Origin: Hippophae tibetana
Lineage: Eukaryota > Streptophyta > Magnoliopsida > Rosales > Elaeagnaceae
Direction: 5' to 3'
DNA length: 64,000 nucleotides
Assembly: GCA_037013495.1 (NCBI GenBank)
Contig: CM072801.1
Span: 70,541,816 to 70,605,815 of the forward strand
Of the stretch, positions 1-8,731 are shown one piece after another. The stretch's first letter is position 1. Every line of letters starts with the position of its first letter. Made by a program: the position numbers and the translations under genes. The notes beneath the pieces were generated by a model, which saw only the letters and a list, made by a program, of their open reading frames with translations, was not told the DNA's origin and did no database searches.

Positions 1-268
1 ATTTTTCATTACAAACTTAAACCCGAAAATTAGATTTTAAGGTTTAGTTATCCGGTCTAATTTAGAGTAGTGCTCTTTTATTTGTTGGTACAATCGCCCG
101 GTAGTTAGAGTGAAACTCTTTTTCAAAAGTTTTTATAAGAATTATTATGTGAAAATGTATTGACAACATGTTTTCAATAGTGGTTTTAAAACTTGAAAGT
201 TAGTACTCGGATAATTAAATTCTTAAGTTTAATTTGGACACCTTGAATAATGTTTAAATTGTCTAACC

Positions 269-414
269 CCACCAAAGGTGGCATTTAAATGGTTCATTTT
301 CAATCTCTTAGAAAAAGGAATTAATTTAATTAAGCATATTAGTTATCAACCCCACCCATAGGTGTTAATTGATTTGTTTAGTTAACAAAGAATATCTAAC
401 CCCACCAAAGGTGG
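269..414 (+). other. Three short hairpins in the transcribed LTR part
   Basis: Three similar motifs recur: CCACC-AAA-GGTGG at 269-281, CACC-CATA-GGTG at 353-364, and CCACC-AAA-GGTGG at 402-414, each preceded by TAACCCC or CAACCCC. The same set occurs in the 3' LTR about 11487 bp downstream. They are GC-rich islands in very AT-rich DNA and can fold in the RNA leader. Their function is unknown; a role in packaging, translation or RNA stability is only a guess. Confidence 0.5.
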
Positions 415-552
415 TATTTATATAAAAAAGAGAGAATTAATAAAATATCAATTTATATCTTTAATAACCTAGTTAATATGAGCAAGCATAATTAATTTAG
501 TTATTATATCCATAAATACTCCGCTAATATAAATGATAAAAATTTGCATGAA

Positions 553-684
553 TATTTATTGAATCCGTATATATGTTTATTTTTAGATAATTATTTATTG
601 AATTTGTATCTATGTTTATTTTTATGTTATTAGACTATATTTAATTAATCTGTATATATGTTTATTTTATGTTATTAGATTAGG
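553..684 (+). repeat. Imperfect AT-rich tandem repeat in LTR
   Basis: About three degenerate units of 40-48 bp share the core TATATATGTTTATTTT with variations (TATCTATGTTTATTTTT in the middle unit). The block is duplicated in the 3' LTR near 12040-12171. No function is apparent. Confidence 0.5.
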
Positions 685-908
685 AACACAAAAACCAAAC
701 TATCGTGACAGGATGTTTAGGATTTAATTTCGTTTTTAAAAGTTTGAATAATAAATTAAAAACCACATACATTCCTTCCTTAGATCGACCTTGGGAGTAT
801 ACTTATCATTTTCTTCGAAATGATTCGTGCACTTGCGAGAGTTTTATAAATATTAAAACCAAAGTATTTGCGAAGATCGGCGATGCCGGTTTTCGTTCAT
901 CAAGTTTT

Positions 909-926
909 TGGCGCCGTTGCCGGGGA
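909..926 (+). other. Primer binding site (tRNA-Asp type)
   Basis: TGGCGCCGTTGCCGGGGA starts six bases after the 5' LTR end. It is complementary to the 3' end of plant tRNA-Asp including CCA (…CCCCGGCAACGGCGCCA, recalled from family knowledge). It would prime minus-strand cDNA synthesis. This primer choice is usual in Athila and related elements. Confidence 0.92.
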
Positions 927-1506
927 AGGAATAGCGTTTTTAAATTATTTATCAAAATTTTAAAAACATTTTTGTGCTGTAAATAATTGTGATATTTTAA
1001 TAATAATCAAATTTCAAAATTCATAATAAAAAAATAAAAAAATAAAAAATAAAATAAAAATAATTTTTTTTTAATTGTAAAATAATTTAGAAATTTGAAA
1101 TTTGAAGTAAAATTTTTTTACCGTTCATGAATAGTAAAAAAAAAAAAAAAAAAAAAACATTACTTGAATTTATACCTAATTAACTAAATAACATGAAAAG
1201 TAAAAATCTAAGAGAGTTCTGTCTAGGAGACTAGTTCTTGGAAGCCTTTGTGCCACTAGTCTTTCCTGGGAACGTTGCTCTGGCTAGGAGAATGGTATTT
1301 AAGGTGCCGTTTGCACCACCATTCTTTCCTGGGAGCACTCTTGGTTAATACTAATTATGTTACAAAAAATAAAAAAAAATAAAAATTTCTTTTTTTTAGG
1401 GTTTAACTAGTTTTGTTTAGTGTTTTGTATAAAATAACATGTAAATTTTATCTAAATTTTTTTTATTTTGTTGACAGGAGTTTTAAATTTACGTTTACAA
1501 TAGTCT
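927..1506 (+). other. Untranslated leader between PBS and gag-1
   Basis: No ORF. It holds AT-rich DNA, a 22-nt A run (1136-1157), the tandem hairpins at 1223-1332, a branch-point-like TACTAAT (1349-1355) followed by a T-rich tract ending in AG at 1398-1399, and a second T-rich tract ending in ACAG at 1474-1477. The last two resemble plant 3' splice sites; no convincing matching 5' splice site was picked out. This is where packaging and translation signals of LTR elements normally lie. Confidence 0.6.
1223..1332 (+). other. Two tandem RNA hairpins with compensatory stem changes
   Basis: Copy 1 (1223-1269): CTAGGA plus GACTAGT pairs with ACTAGTC plus TCCTGG, with a TT bulge. Copy 2 (1284-1332): CTAGGA plus GAATGGT pairs with ACCATTC plus TCCTGG, with the same TT bulge. 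The outer six-base arms are identical while the inner seven-base arms differ and still pair, so both sides changed together. Copy 2 also has an inner GGTGC/GCACC stem (1303-1317). A structured RNA element in the leader, possibly for packaging or dimerisation, is the simplest reading; the function is inferred. Confidence 0.7.
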
Positions 1507-2844
1507 ATGCGTGGTAGGAGATCCTTAGGAAACCTCCTTACACCATATGTAAATAAATTTCATAAATTTAAACAAGTGTCAACAAAACTGGATTCTACCC
1601 ATCAACCTGTTTTTGAGCCAAACATAGAACCAAGTCTTAATCCTTTACTAGAACCAAAAGAAATGGAGGAAAACCAACATATTAGGGAAACCACAATGAA
1701 AGAGTTTGCAAGACCGGTAATAGGCACGGCAACTGCCGCTATCCAGTTGGGGGAGGCTGCTCGGAATTACGACCTTAAAAATATTCATTTTTCTATGCTT
1801 CCTTCCTTTTATGGGTTACCTAATGAAGATTCTCTTTCCTTTATGAGAGATTTCTATGCTACGGTCCAAACATTCCCCCTCGGTATTCTAAACGAGGATC
1901 AACTTAGGATGAGATGTTTTCCCTACACTCTAAAGGATAAGGCCAAAGCTTGGTTGATGTCACTTCCCCCAGGTTCTCTGATGACATGGGGTAACATTTA
2001 CAATAAATTCATGGGAAAATTCTATTCCCATCAAAAAACATCAGAGTTGAGAGGAAAGATTGCTACTTTCTCTCAGATGGATGGAGAACCATTCCATGAA
2101 GCTTGGGATAGGTTCAAGATGTTTTTCACTCAGTGTCCCCATCATAGCTTTCCCCTGCAGTTGCAGAACCAATTCTTTTACGATGGACTTACACAACAAT
2201 GTCAGTTCATTGTCGACAACGCTGCAGGAGGAGCAATAGGAGAAAAAACTGCCTCAGAGACGTATAACCTTTTTGAGATGTTGGGTGCTAATTCCCAACA
2301 GAAAAGCTCCCGAGTGAGAAAAGCTGGAGTTCATGAAATCGACTCCAGTAATGAAGTTCAACAACAACTTGTTCAACTGACTAAGCAAGTTGCCCTTCTC
2401 GCTACACAAACCAACACCAATAATGAACAATATGGTTTGTACAGCAACATGGGACATGGTACTGAAGCCTGTCCATATCAAGGAGAAACAACTGGACCTG
2501 AACAGGTCAATGTGTTGGGAGCATATCAACAAAGACCAAGGTTTGATCCCAACTCAAATACCTATAATCCTGGGTGGAGAAGTCATCCAAATTTCTCCTG
2601 GAGGCAAAACAACCCTCCTTTCACTCAAAGCTCAAACCAGGCAGGCCAGCAATTCCACCCACCTATTCCAAGAAGCATTCCCAATAAACCAACGCTGGAG
2701 GACAACTTGAATTCTTTTATTCAAGTCTGTAGGGATAATCAATCTAAAACTAATCAACGATTGGACTCTGTGGAAGCTTCTATCAAAAAGGTGGAAGTTC
2801 AAGTTGAACAGTTAGTTGAACATTTGCAAAAAGGCAAAGACTAA
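1507..2844 (+). CDS. gag: Stand-alone Gag (Gag1), zinc knuckle degenerate
   Basis: A 445-residue Gag capsid/nucleocapsid protein without any Pol domain. The core, about residues 60-270, matches the Gag at the start of the downstream ORF: over one 94-residue block about 72% of positions are identical by eye count, including [15 protein letters not shown] and [10 protein letters not shown]. An extra N-terminal stretch of about 45 residues is rich in Pro and Glu. At the place of the CCHC knuckle the sequence reads Y309, Y312, H317, C322, so the first two zinc ligands are Tyr. A C-terminal helix-like segment (about residues 418-440) aligns with the end of Gag2, and the protein then stops where Gag2 runs on into protease. 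The start is the first ATG of the frame. Gag would build the cytoplasmic particle; whether Gag1 co-assembles with Gag2 is unknown. Confidence 0.9.
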   Translation: MRGRRSLGNLLTPYVNKFHKFKQVSTKLDSTHQPVFEPNIEPSLNPLLEPKEMEENQHIRETTMKEFARPVIGTATAAIQLGEAARNYDLKNIHFSMLPSFYGLPNEDSLSFMRDFYATVQTFPLGILNEDQLRMRCFPYTLKDKAKAWLMSLPPGSLMTWGNIYNKFMGKFYSHQKTSELRGKIATFSQMDGEPFHEAWDRFKMFFTQCPHHSFPLQLQNQFFYDGLTQQCQFIVDNAAGGAIGEKTASETYNLFEMLGANSQQKSSRVRKAGVHEIDSSNEVQQQLVQLTKQVALLATQTNTNNEQYGLYSNMGHGTEACPYQGETTGPEQVNVLGAYQQRPRFDPNSNTYNPGWRSHPNFSWRQNNPPFTQSSNQAGQQFHPPIPRSIPNKPTLEDNLNSFIQVCRDNQSKTNQRLDSVEASIKKVEVQVEQLVEHLQKGKD

Positions 2845-3202
2845 TTTGAAACTTAAATGAATTCAATGAAGAGGAGACATTGATTTTTTCATTCTGCAAT
2901 CTCCAAGCAACGTCTTACTAGAAGACGATAAATTTTAGTCCTGTATGGGAGGTCACCCATTATTGTATTTTCCTTTGTTTTAGTTTGCGTGTAATAAAAA
3001 TTCAGATGAAATAAAATTCGTTTGTTTCAAAAATTCTATCCATTCACTTAAATTTAAAAAAAAAAAAAAAAAAAAAATTTTAGGTTCCTTGCACTTTTTG
3101 CTTTTACGTTTTATCAAGTTATAAATATTTCTTAGAGATAGCTACTAAAAGCAAAATGTTGATACACAATAGGAGGAGGATCATTTTCAACTACAAACAA
3201 CC
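2845..3202 (+). other. Spacer between gag-1 and gag-pol
   Basis: No gene. It contains the hairpin pair at 2911-2960, a 22-nt A run at 3056-3077 followed by TTTTAG/G (an acceptor-like end at 3082-3083), and a purine-rich AGGAGGAGG stretch shortly before the gag-pol ATG. Because ORF1 ends well before ORF2 begins, ORF2 needs its own route to translation, for example a spliced or shorter RNA, re-initiation or internal entry. The sequence does not decide which. Confidence 0.6.
2911..2960 (+). other. Post-ORF hairpin pair, copy 1
   Basis: CGTCTT-ACTAG-AAGACG (2911-2927) is followed by ATGGG-AGGTCA-CCCAT (2945-2960). The same arrangement follows gag-pol at 8388-8435. A GGGAGGCAACCC-type hairpin downstream of pol is a familiar trait of Athila-like elements (from memory). 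Here it also follows the first gag, so it appears to have been copied with a whole ORF module. Confidence 0.7.
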
Positions 3203-6200
3203 ATGGGAGATGCTGAAGATAGGCGGAAAAAGATGAAAGAATATACAATGCCAATCATTGGCAATGTACCTTCCGGTATCCAATTACAAGAGGCTGCAAG
3301 GAATTATGAATTGAAAAAGATTCATTATTCTTTGTTGCCTTCCTTTTACGGTATCCCTAATGAAGACCCTTTGCATTTCATTCGAGAATTCTATGCTATT
3401 GTCCAAACCTTTCCACTACATGCAATTAATGAAGATCAACTTAGGATGAGGTGTTTTCCTTACACTCTCAAAGATAAAGCTTGGTCATGGTTCATTACTC
3501 TACAGTCAGGTTCTCTTAAAACTTGGGAGGCAGTCTATGAAATTTTTATGGGTAGGTTCTATTCCCATCAAAAGACTGTTGATCTAAGAACAAAGATAGC
3601 AACATTTTCTCAAATGTATGAAGAGCCCTTTCATGAAGCTTGGGAACGATTCAAACTCCTTTTCATTCAATGCCAAAATCATAGCTTTCCATTACAGCTA
3701 CAAAACCAATTCTTTTATGATGGATTGACACTACAGAGTCAATACATGGTTGATAATGCTGCTGGAGGTGCTGTAGGAGAAAAGACCGTAGAGGAAACCT
3801 ATAATCTTTATGAGCTGTTGGGTTCTAATTCCCAACAAAGAGGTGGTAGAAGGAAAGCAAAGGTCAATGAAGTCGGCTCTGATAATGAGATAACCTTGCA
3901 ACTTGCTGAATTGACTAAACAAGTGAAATTCCTCACTTCCCACCAAATTTCAAATCAAGAGGTATGTGAAGTGTGTTGTTCAATTGGGCATGGTACTCAT
4001 AATTGTTCAAATACTTGTGATTCTAGTGTCGATGCCATAGAGGAAGTCCAATCTTTTCAAAGGTATCATCCAAACACCTATAATCACCCAGCCTACACCC
4101 AATATCCAACACTAAGGCTGGATAACAACCACCCTTACCCACCAAGCCAATCTTTTAAGCCAACCTTAGAAGATAGCTTGAATGCTTTTATTCAAGTTAG
4201 TCGTGACAACCAATTGATGACAAATCAAAGGTTGAACACCATGGAGGCTTCGGTTAAAAGGATTGAATCTAAAGTTGGGCAACTGGCTGAACAAATGCAA
4301 AAGAAAGAACCAGGAAAGTTGCCCAGTCAACCAGAACAAGCAAAGGATGTTAGAACCCTTCGAAGTGGTAAGGTAGTCAATACCAGTTTACCTGAAATCT
4401 CTAACAATCTACCTTGTAGTTCAGGTAACAGAGAAGGCGATACTCAAATCTCGCAAAAAGGAGAAACAGGTGTTAAACTTAACAAGCCTTCTGAAAAACT
4501 CATTGGGGGGTCATCTGACACCCCCAAAATTCAAAAGACAACAGAACCACACCAGATACAAGTACCTTTTCCCCACCGGTTGAAAGAATCCAAACAAGAT
4601 AAGCAATTCAATGATCTTTTTAATATGCTCTCTAAAGTAAATATTAATTTACCATTATTAGAAGTGATCATGAATGTGCCTTCATATGCCAAGTTTTTCA
4701 AAGAGTTGAACACTAAGAAAAGGAGGTATGAACTGAATGAACGAGTAGTAGTATCAGAAATTTCTAGCGCTGTACTTCAGCACAAACTACCCCCTAAGTT
4801 GAAAGACCCTGGAAGTTTTATTATAAACATAACTATGGGGGATAGGAAGGTTGCTAAAGCAATGCTTGATTTAGGTGCTAGTATAAATTTGATGCCCTAC
4901 TCTATATTCTTACAACTCAATCTAGGGGATTTAAAACCCACAACTATGTCCCTTCAACTTGCAGATAGATCTCTTAAATATCCAGAGGGAATAGTTGAGG
5001 ATGTTTTGGTACAGGTAGACAAACTGATAATACCTGTTGACTTTGTGGTTCTGGATATGCAAGAAAATCCAGCATTGGACAGAGAGCACACAATATTGCT
5101 TGGTAGACCATTTATGGCAACTACTAAAACTATTATTGATGTCCAAGATGGAAATTTGACAATGACAGTCTTAGGAGAGACTGTTCATTTTAAAGTTTTT
5201 GATTCTTCACCTTTCCCTTCTATTTCTGCCATCGATGAAATATTCGATGTTGATCCTTTGGATAATCTTGTCCAAAACACCTTTTTCCGAACCAGAATAG
5301 AAGACAAGCTTGAAACCGTTCTTACACTTGAAAAGGTTGAAGAAGATTTAGATGAAGAAATTAAGGGGTACCTTGAACAACTAGACAATAATGAAGTGAT
5401 GACAAAATCTAGTACACTTTTAAATCTACCCAGTTCTTCATCTATTAAAGAGGCCAATCCACCTGAACTTGAACTCAAAGACTTACCTGAGCACTTAAAA
5501 TATGTGTTTTTGGGAGAGGGAGAAACTTATCCAGTGATAATTTCTTCAACCTTGACCAAACCACAAGAAAAGGAACTCATCAAAGTGCTTAAACAGTTTA
5601 AGAAATCTATAGGTTGGAGTATAGGTGATATAAGAGGCATTAGTCCAACAATGTGTATGCACAAGATCAACTTGGAGGATGGTGCTAAACCTGTACGAGA
5701 GGCCCAAAGAAGACTAAACCCAAACATGCAAGAGGTAGTTAAAAAGGAAATTCTTAAATTATTAGAAGAAGGGATTATCTATCCTATTGCAGATAGTAAG
5801 TGGGTTAGTCCAGTGCATGTGGTACCAAAGAAATCTGGGATAACAGTTGTTAAGAATGACAAAAGTGAATTAGTGCCCACTAGAATAATCACTGGATGGA
5901 GAATGTGTATAGATTTTAGGAAACTAAATTTATATACGAAAAAGGATCACTTTCCTCTTCCATTCATTGATCAAATGTTGGAAAGATTAGCTGGGCACGA
6001 ATTTTACTGTTTTTTGGATGGACTGTCTGGATATTATCAAGTACCCATAGCACCAGAAGATCAGGAAAAGACCACATTTACATGTCCTTTTGGGACATTT
6101 GCTTTTCGCAGAATGCCATTTGGGTTATGTAATGCCCCTGCCACGTTCCAGAGATGCATGATATCCATTTTCTCGGACATGGTGGAGAAATTCATTGAGA

Positions 6201-8374
6201 TTTTCATGGACGATTTCTCTGTCTTTGGGAACTCATTTGATGATTGCTTACATAAATTGACTTTGGTTTTAGAAAGATGCATTGAATGCAATCTAACCCT
6301 TAGTTGGGAGAAAAGTCATTTTATGGTTCAACAAGGGATAGTTTTAGGACATATAATTTCAAACAAGGGTATTGAAGTTGATAAGGCAAAAGTTGAATTG
6401 ATATCCAAACTACCTCCCCCTACATCTGTGAAGGGGATAAGAAGCTTCTTGGGACATGCAGGATTCTACAGACGATTTATTAAAGATTTCTCTAAAATAA
6501 GTCGTCCATTATGTAACTTGCTATCCAAAGATGCTGATTTTGATTTCAACAATGACTGCCTTACTTCCTTTAATACCTTGAAAGATAAACTCACATCTAC
6601 CCCTGTTATAATGGCACCAAACTGGTCTTTACCCTTTGAAATAATGTGTGACGCTTCTGATTATGCAATAGGAGCAGTCCTGGGACAAAGAGTGGATAAG
6701 CGTTTACATGTCATCTACTATGCTAGCAAAACACTCAATGATGCCCAGATGAATTACACCACCACTGAAAAGGAATTCTTGGCTATAGTATTCTCTTTAG
6801 ACAAATTTCGGTCTTATTTAGTAGGATCTAAAGTGATTGTGCATTCTGATCATGCTGCTTTAAGATACCTATTAAGTAAACCAAATGCCAAGCCAAGATT
6901 AATCAGGTGGGTATTACTCTTACAAGAATTTGACCTAGAAATCAAGGATAAGAAAGGCAGTGAAAACTTAGTAGCTGACCATTTGTCTAGGTTGATTTCT
7001 GACTTCAATTCTCTTAAAGATGAGAGTAATGAAGATATAGTTGAAACCTTTCCTGATGAACAGTTATTTTTCATAGGTCCAAACCCATGGTATGCTGATA
7101 TTGTAAACTATCTTGCCACTGGTGTTTTGCGACCTAACACTTCATATCAGGACAAGAAAAGGTTTTTTAAAACTATTAAGGACTATTTCTGGGATGACCC
7201 TTATTTATACAAGATTGGTCAAGATCAAGTCATCCGGAGATGTGTACCTGAAGAAGAACATAAGAGCATTCTGACTTTTTGTCATGAACTTCATTGTGGG
7301 GGTCATTTTGGAGGAGAAAAGACAGCCCGTAAGATATTACAGTCTGGATTCTTTTGGCCCACTCTTTTTAAAGATGCTCATATGTTTTGTGCACAATGTG
7401 ATAGATGTCAAAAAACAGGAAACATAAGCAAAAGAGATGAAATGCCTTTGACATCTAATTTAGTTGTTGAACTCTTTGACATATGGGGGATTGACTTTAT
7501 GGGTCCTTTTCCCCCATCTAATGGTTTTCAATACATTTTGGTTGCTGTGGATTATGTGTCCAAGTGGGTAGAAGCTATCCCCACCAAAACCAATGATGCT
7601 AATGTTGTTGTGAAATTCTTGAAAGATTTCATATTCAGTAGGTTCGGAACGCCTAGAGCTATAATAAGCGATGGAGGTAGCCATTTTTGTAACAAACTCT
7701 TTGATGGAGTACTAAACAAGTACAACATCACACATAAGGTAGCTACTCCATATCATCCTCAAACTTCCGGTTTAGTGGAAGTAAGTAATAGGCAAATTAA
7801 GGGAATACTGGAACGCACTGTGCGTCCCTCAAGGAAGGATTGGGCATTTAAGTTAAATGATGCCTTATGGGCATACCGCACCGCTTACAAAACACCTATT
7901 GGGATGAGCCCTTACCGGTTAATCTTTGGGAAAGCGTGCCACCTTCCAGTTGAACTTGAACACAAGGCTTATTGGGCAATTAAAGAGCTAAACATGGATT
8001 TAGATAAAGCAGGTGAAAAACGAGTACTCCAGCTTCATGAGTTGGAAGAAATTAGGAATGAAGCCTATGAGAATGCCAAATTATACAAGGAGCGTACTAA
8101 GCGCTATCATGACAAGAGGCTAGTTCCTAAGACTCTTCACCCTAGAATGAAAGTTCTTTTATTTAACTCTCGTTTGAGATTGTTTCCAGGAAAGCTAAGA
8201 TCAAGATGGGATGGACCATTCAAAATAGTTCAGGTATCTGAACATGGAGTGGTAGAACTATTGGACTCCAAGACACAAAAAACGTTCAAAGTTAATGGCC
8301 ATCGTGTCAAGCCTTATGTGGAAGAACCAAACAACATTGCTGAAATGGATTGCATTTGGCTGAGTAACCCTTAG
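3203..8374 (+). CDS. gag-pol: Gag-Pol polyprotein (Gag2, protease, RT, RNase H, integrase)
   Basis: An intact 1723-residue polyprotein. Gag2 core is about residues 12-215; the zinc knuckle is C255-x2-C258-x4-H263-x4-C268; a helix-like segment follows near 347-366. Aspartic protease: D556 in DLGAS. Reverse transcriptase: from about W867 ([13 protein letters not shown]) to the active site FMDD at 1001-1004. RNase H: D1150, E1191, D1216, D1259. Integrase: zinc domain H1361, H1368, C1399, C1402; catalytic D1431, D1490, E1526, with 35 residues between the last two; a GPF motif at 1671-1673. No chromodomain follows; the protein ends about 50 residues later. The ATG has a good plant context (AACCATGG) and follows the spacer, so it is a separate start. 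All key catalytic residues are present, so the enzyme set looks functional. It copies element RNA into cDNA and inserts it in the nucleus. Athila assignment is by recognition of motif style. Confidence 0.96.
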   Translation: MGDAEDRRKKMKEYTMPIIGNVPSGIQLQEAARNYELKKIHYSLLPSFYGIPNEDPLHFIREFYAIVQTFPLHAINEDQLRMRCFPYTLKDKAWSWFITLQSGSLKTWEAVYEIFMGRFYSHQKTVDLRTKIATFSQMYEEPFHEAWERFKLLFIQCQNHSFPLQLQNQFFYDGLTLQSQYMVDNAAGGAVGEKTVEETYNLYELLGSNSQQRGGRRKAKVNEVGSDNEITLQLAELTKQVKFLTSHQISNQEVCEVCCSIGHGTHNCSNTCDSSVDAIEEVQSFQRYHPNTYNHPAYTQYPTLRLDNNHPYPPSQSFKPTLEDSLNAFIQVSRDNQLMTNQRLNTMEASVKRIESKVGQLAEQMQKKEPGKLPSQPEQAKDVRTLRSGKVVNTSLPEISNNLPCSSGNREGDTQISQKGETGVKLNKPSEKLIGGSSDTPKIQKTTEPHQIQVPFPHRLKESKQDKQFNDLFNMLSKVNINLPLLEVIMNVPSYAKFFKELNTKKRRYELNERVVVSEISSAVLQHKLPPKLKDPGSFIINITMGDRKVAKAMLDLGASINLMPYSIFLQLNLGDLKPTTMSLQLADRSLKYPEGIVEDVLVQVDKLIIPVDFVVLDMQENPALDREHTILLGRPFMATTKTIIDVQDGNLTMTVLGETVHFKVFDSSPFPSISAIDEIFDVDPLDNLVQNTFFRTRIEDKLETVLTLEKVEEDLDEEIKGYLEQLDNNEVMTKSSTLLNLPSSSSIKEANPPELELKDLPEHLKYVFLGEGETYPVIISSTLTKPQEKELIKVLKQFKKSIGWSIGDIRGISPTMCMHKINLEDGAKPVREAQRRLNPNMQEVVKKEILKLLEEGIIYPIADSKWVSPVHVVPKKSGITVVKNDKSELVPTRIITGWRMCIDFRKLNLYTKKDHFPLPFIDQMLERLAGHEFYCFLDGLSGYYQVPIAPEDQEKTTFTCPFGTFAFRRMPFGLCNAPATFQRCMISIFSDMVEKFIEIFMDDFSVFGNSFDDCLHKLTLVLERCIECNLTLSWEKSHFMVQQGIVLGHIISNKGIEVDKAKVELISKLPPPTSVKGIRSFLGHAGFYRRFIKDFSKISRPLCNLLSKDADFDFNNDCLTSFNTLKDKLTSTPVIMAPNWSLPFEIMCDASDYAIGAVLGQRVDKRLHVIYYASKTLNDAQMNYTTTEKEFLAIVFSLDKFRSYLVGSKVIVHSDHAALRYLLSKPNAKPRLIRWVLLLQEFDLEIKDKKGSENLVADHLSRLISDFNSLKDESNEDIVETFPDEQLFFIGPNPWYADIVNYLATGVLRPNTSYQDKKRFFKTIKDYFWDDPYLYKIGQDQVIRRCVPEEEHKSILTFCHELHCGGHFGGEKTARKILQSGFFWPTLFKDAHMFCAQCDRCQKTGNISKRDEMPLTSNLVVELFDIWGIDFMGPFPPSNGFQYILVAVDYVSKWVEAIPTKTNDANVVVKFLKDFIFSRFGTPRAIISDGGSHFCNKLFDGVLNKYNITHKVATPYHPQTSGLVEVSNRQIKGILERTVRPSRKDWAFKLNDALWAYRTAYKTPIGMSPYRLIFGKACHLPVELEHKAYWAIKELNMDLDKAGEKRVLQLHELEEIRNEAYENAKLYKERTKRYHDKRLVPKTLHPRMKVLLFNSRLRLFPGKLRSRWDGPFKIVQVSEHGVVELLDSKTQKTFKVNGHRVKPYVEEPNNIAEMDCIWLSNP

Positions 8375-8387
8375 CACCAAAAAGATA

Positions 8388-8435
8388 CGTCTTGCTAAGA
8401 CGTTAAACTAAGCGCTGGATGGGAGGCAACCCATC
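8388..8435 (+). other. Post-ORF hairpin pair, copy 2
   Basis: CGTCTT-GCT-AAGACG (8388-8402, extendable by one A-T pair) starts 13 nt after the gag-pol stop. GATGGG-AGGCAA-CCCATC (8418-8435) follows. Stem sequences match copy 1 at 2911-2960 while the loops differ, which supports an RNA structure rather than a DNA site. It may act in termination, RNA stability or re-initiation; none of these is shown. Confidence 0.75.
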
Positions 8436-8691
8436 ATGTTAGGTAATTTTTTGTTATTTGTTTTATTTACTTAATTTTATTGTTTATTTTAGTTTACTTG
8501 TTTGTGAATAATTTTTAAAATTGTTAAAACTAAAATATTTGTTGAGATGTTAGAAGTTCACAGCGATCTGTCTGTATACACTTTAATGATGAATATGATG
8601 GATGCACCTGCATTTCTTCATTACTACTTACACATTCTCAAGAAATAGGTAATCTTTCTCCTCTTTTCTCTTTATCTTTAATTTGCAGTTG

Positions 8692-8731
8692 TTACATTGA
8701 GGACAATGTAAGTTCTAGGTTGGGGGTGGTG
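8692..8731 (+). other. Hairpin plus internal polypurine-like tract
   Basis: TTACATTG-AGGA-CAATGTAA is a perfect 8-bp stem with a 4-nt loop (8692-8711). It is followed by GGTTGGGGGTGGTG (8718-8731). The first ten bases of that tract are identical to the terminal polypurine tract at 10277-10286. Similar 'ACATTGAGGACAATGT … GGGGGTGG' blocks occur downstream of pol in other Athila/Tat elements (from memory). It may be a second plus-strand priming site. Confidence 0.5.

Larger units (their letters stand above)
1..902 (+). repeat. 5' LTR, 3' portion only
   Basis: Base 1 aligns with 11487 of the 3' LTR and the match runs without interruption to the terminal TTCATCA at 902. Only two substitutions (near 111 and 118) and one 1-bp length change in an A run (near 426) separate the copies. 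The promoter part of this LTR lies upstream of the window. By analogy with the 3' LTR this whole segment is downstream of the predicted transcription start, so it forms R/U5 and 5' untranslated RNA. Confidence 0.95.

Noticed and set aside
705..986. 93-codon ORF across LTR end and PBS, and its 3' LTR counterpart at 12192-12413
   Set aside because: The two differ after the LTR boundary, one running into the PBS and the other into satellite. A real gene would not be defined by the LTR edge.
1507..8374. Idea that the two ORFs are one gag-pol split by a frameshift or stop
   Set aside because: The second ORF has its own complete Gag and start codon, and a 358-bp non-coding spacer lies between them. 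They are duplicates, not halves.
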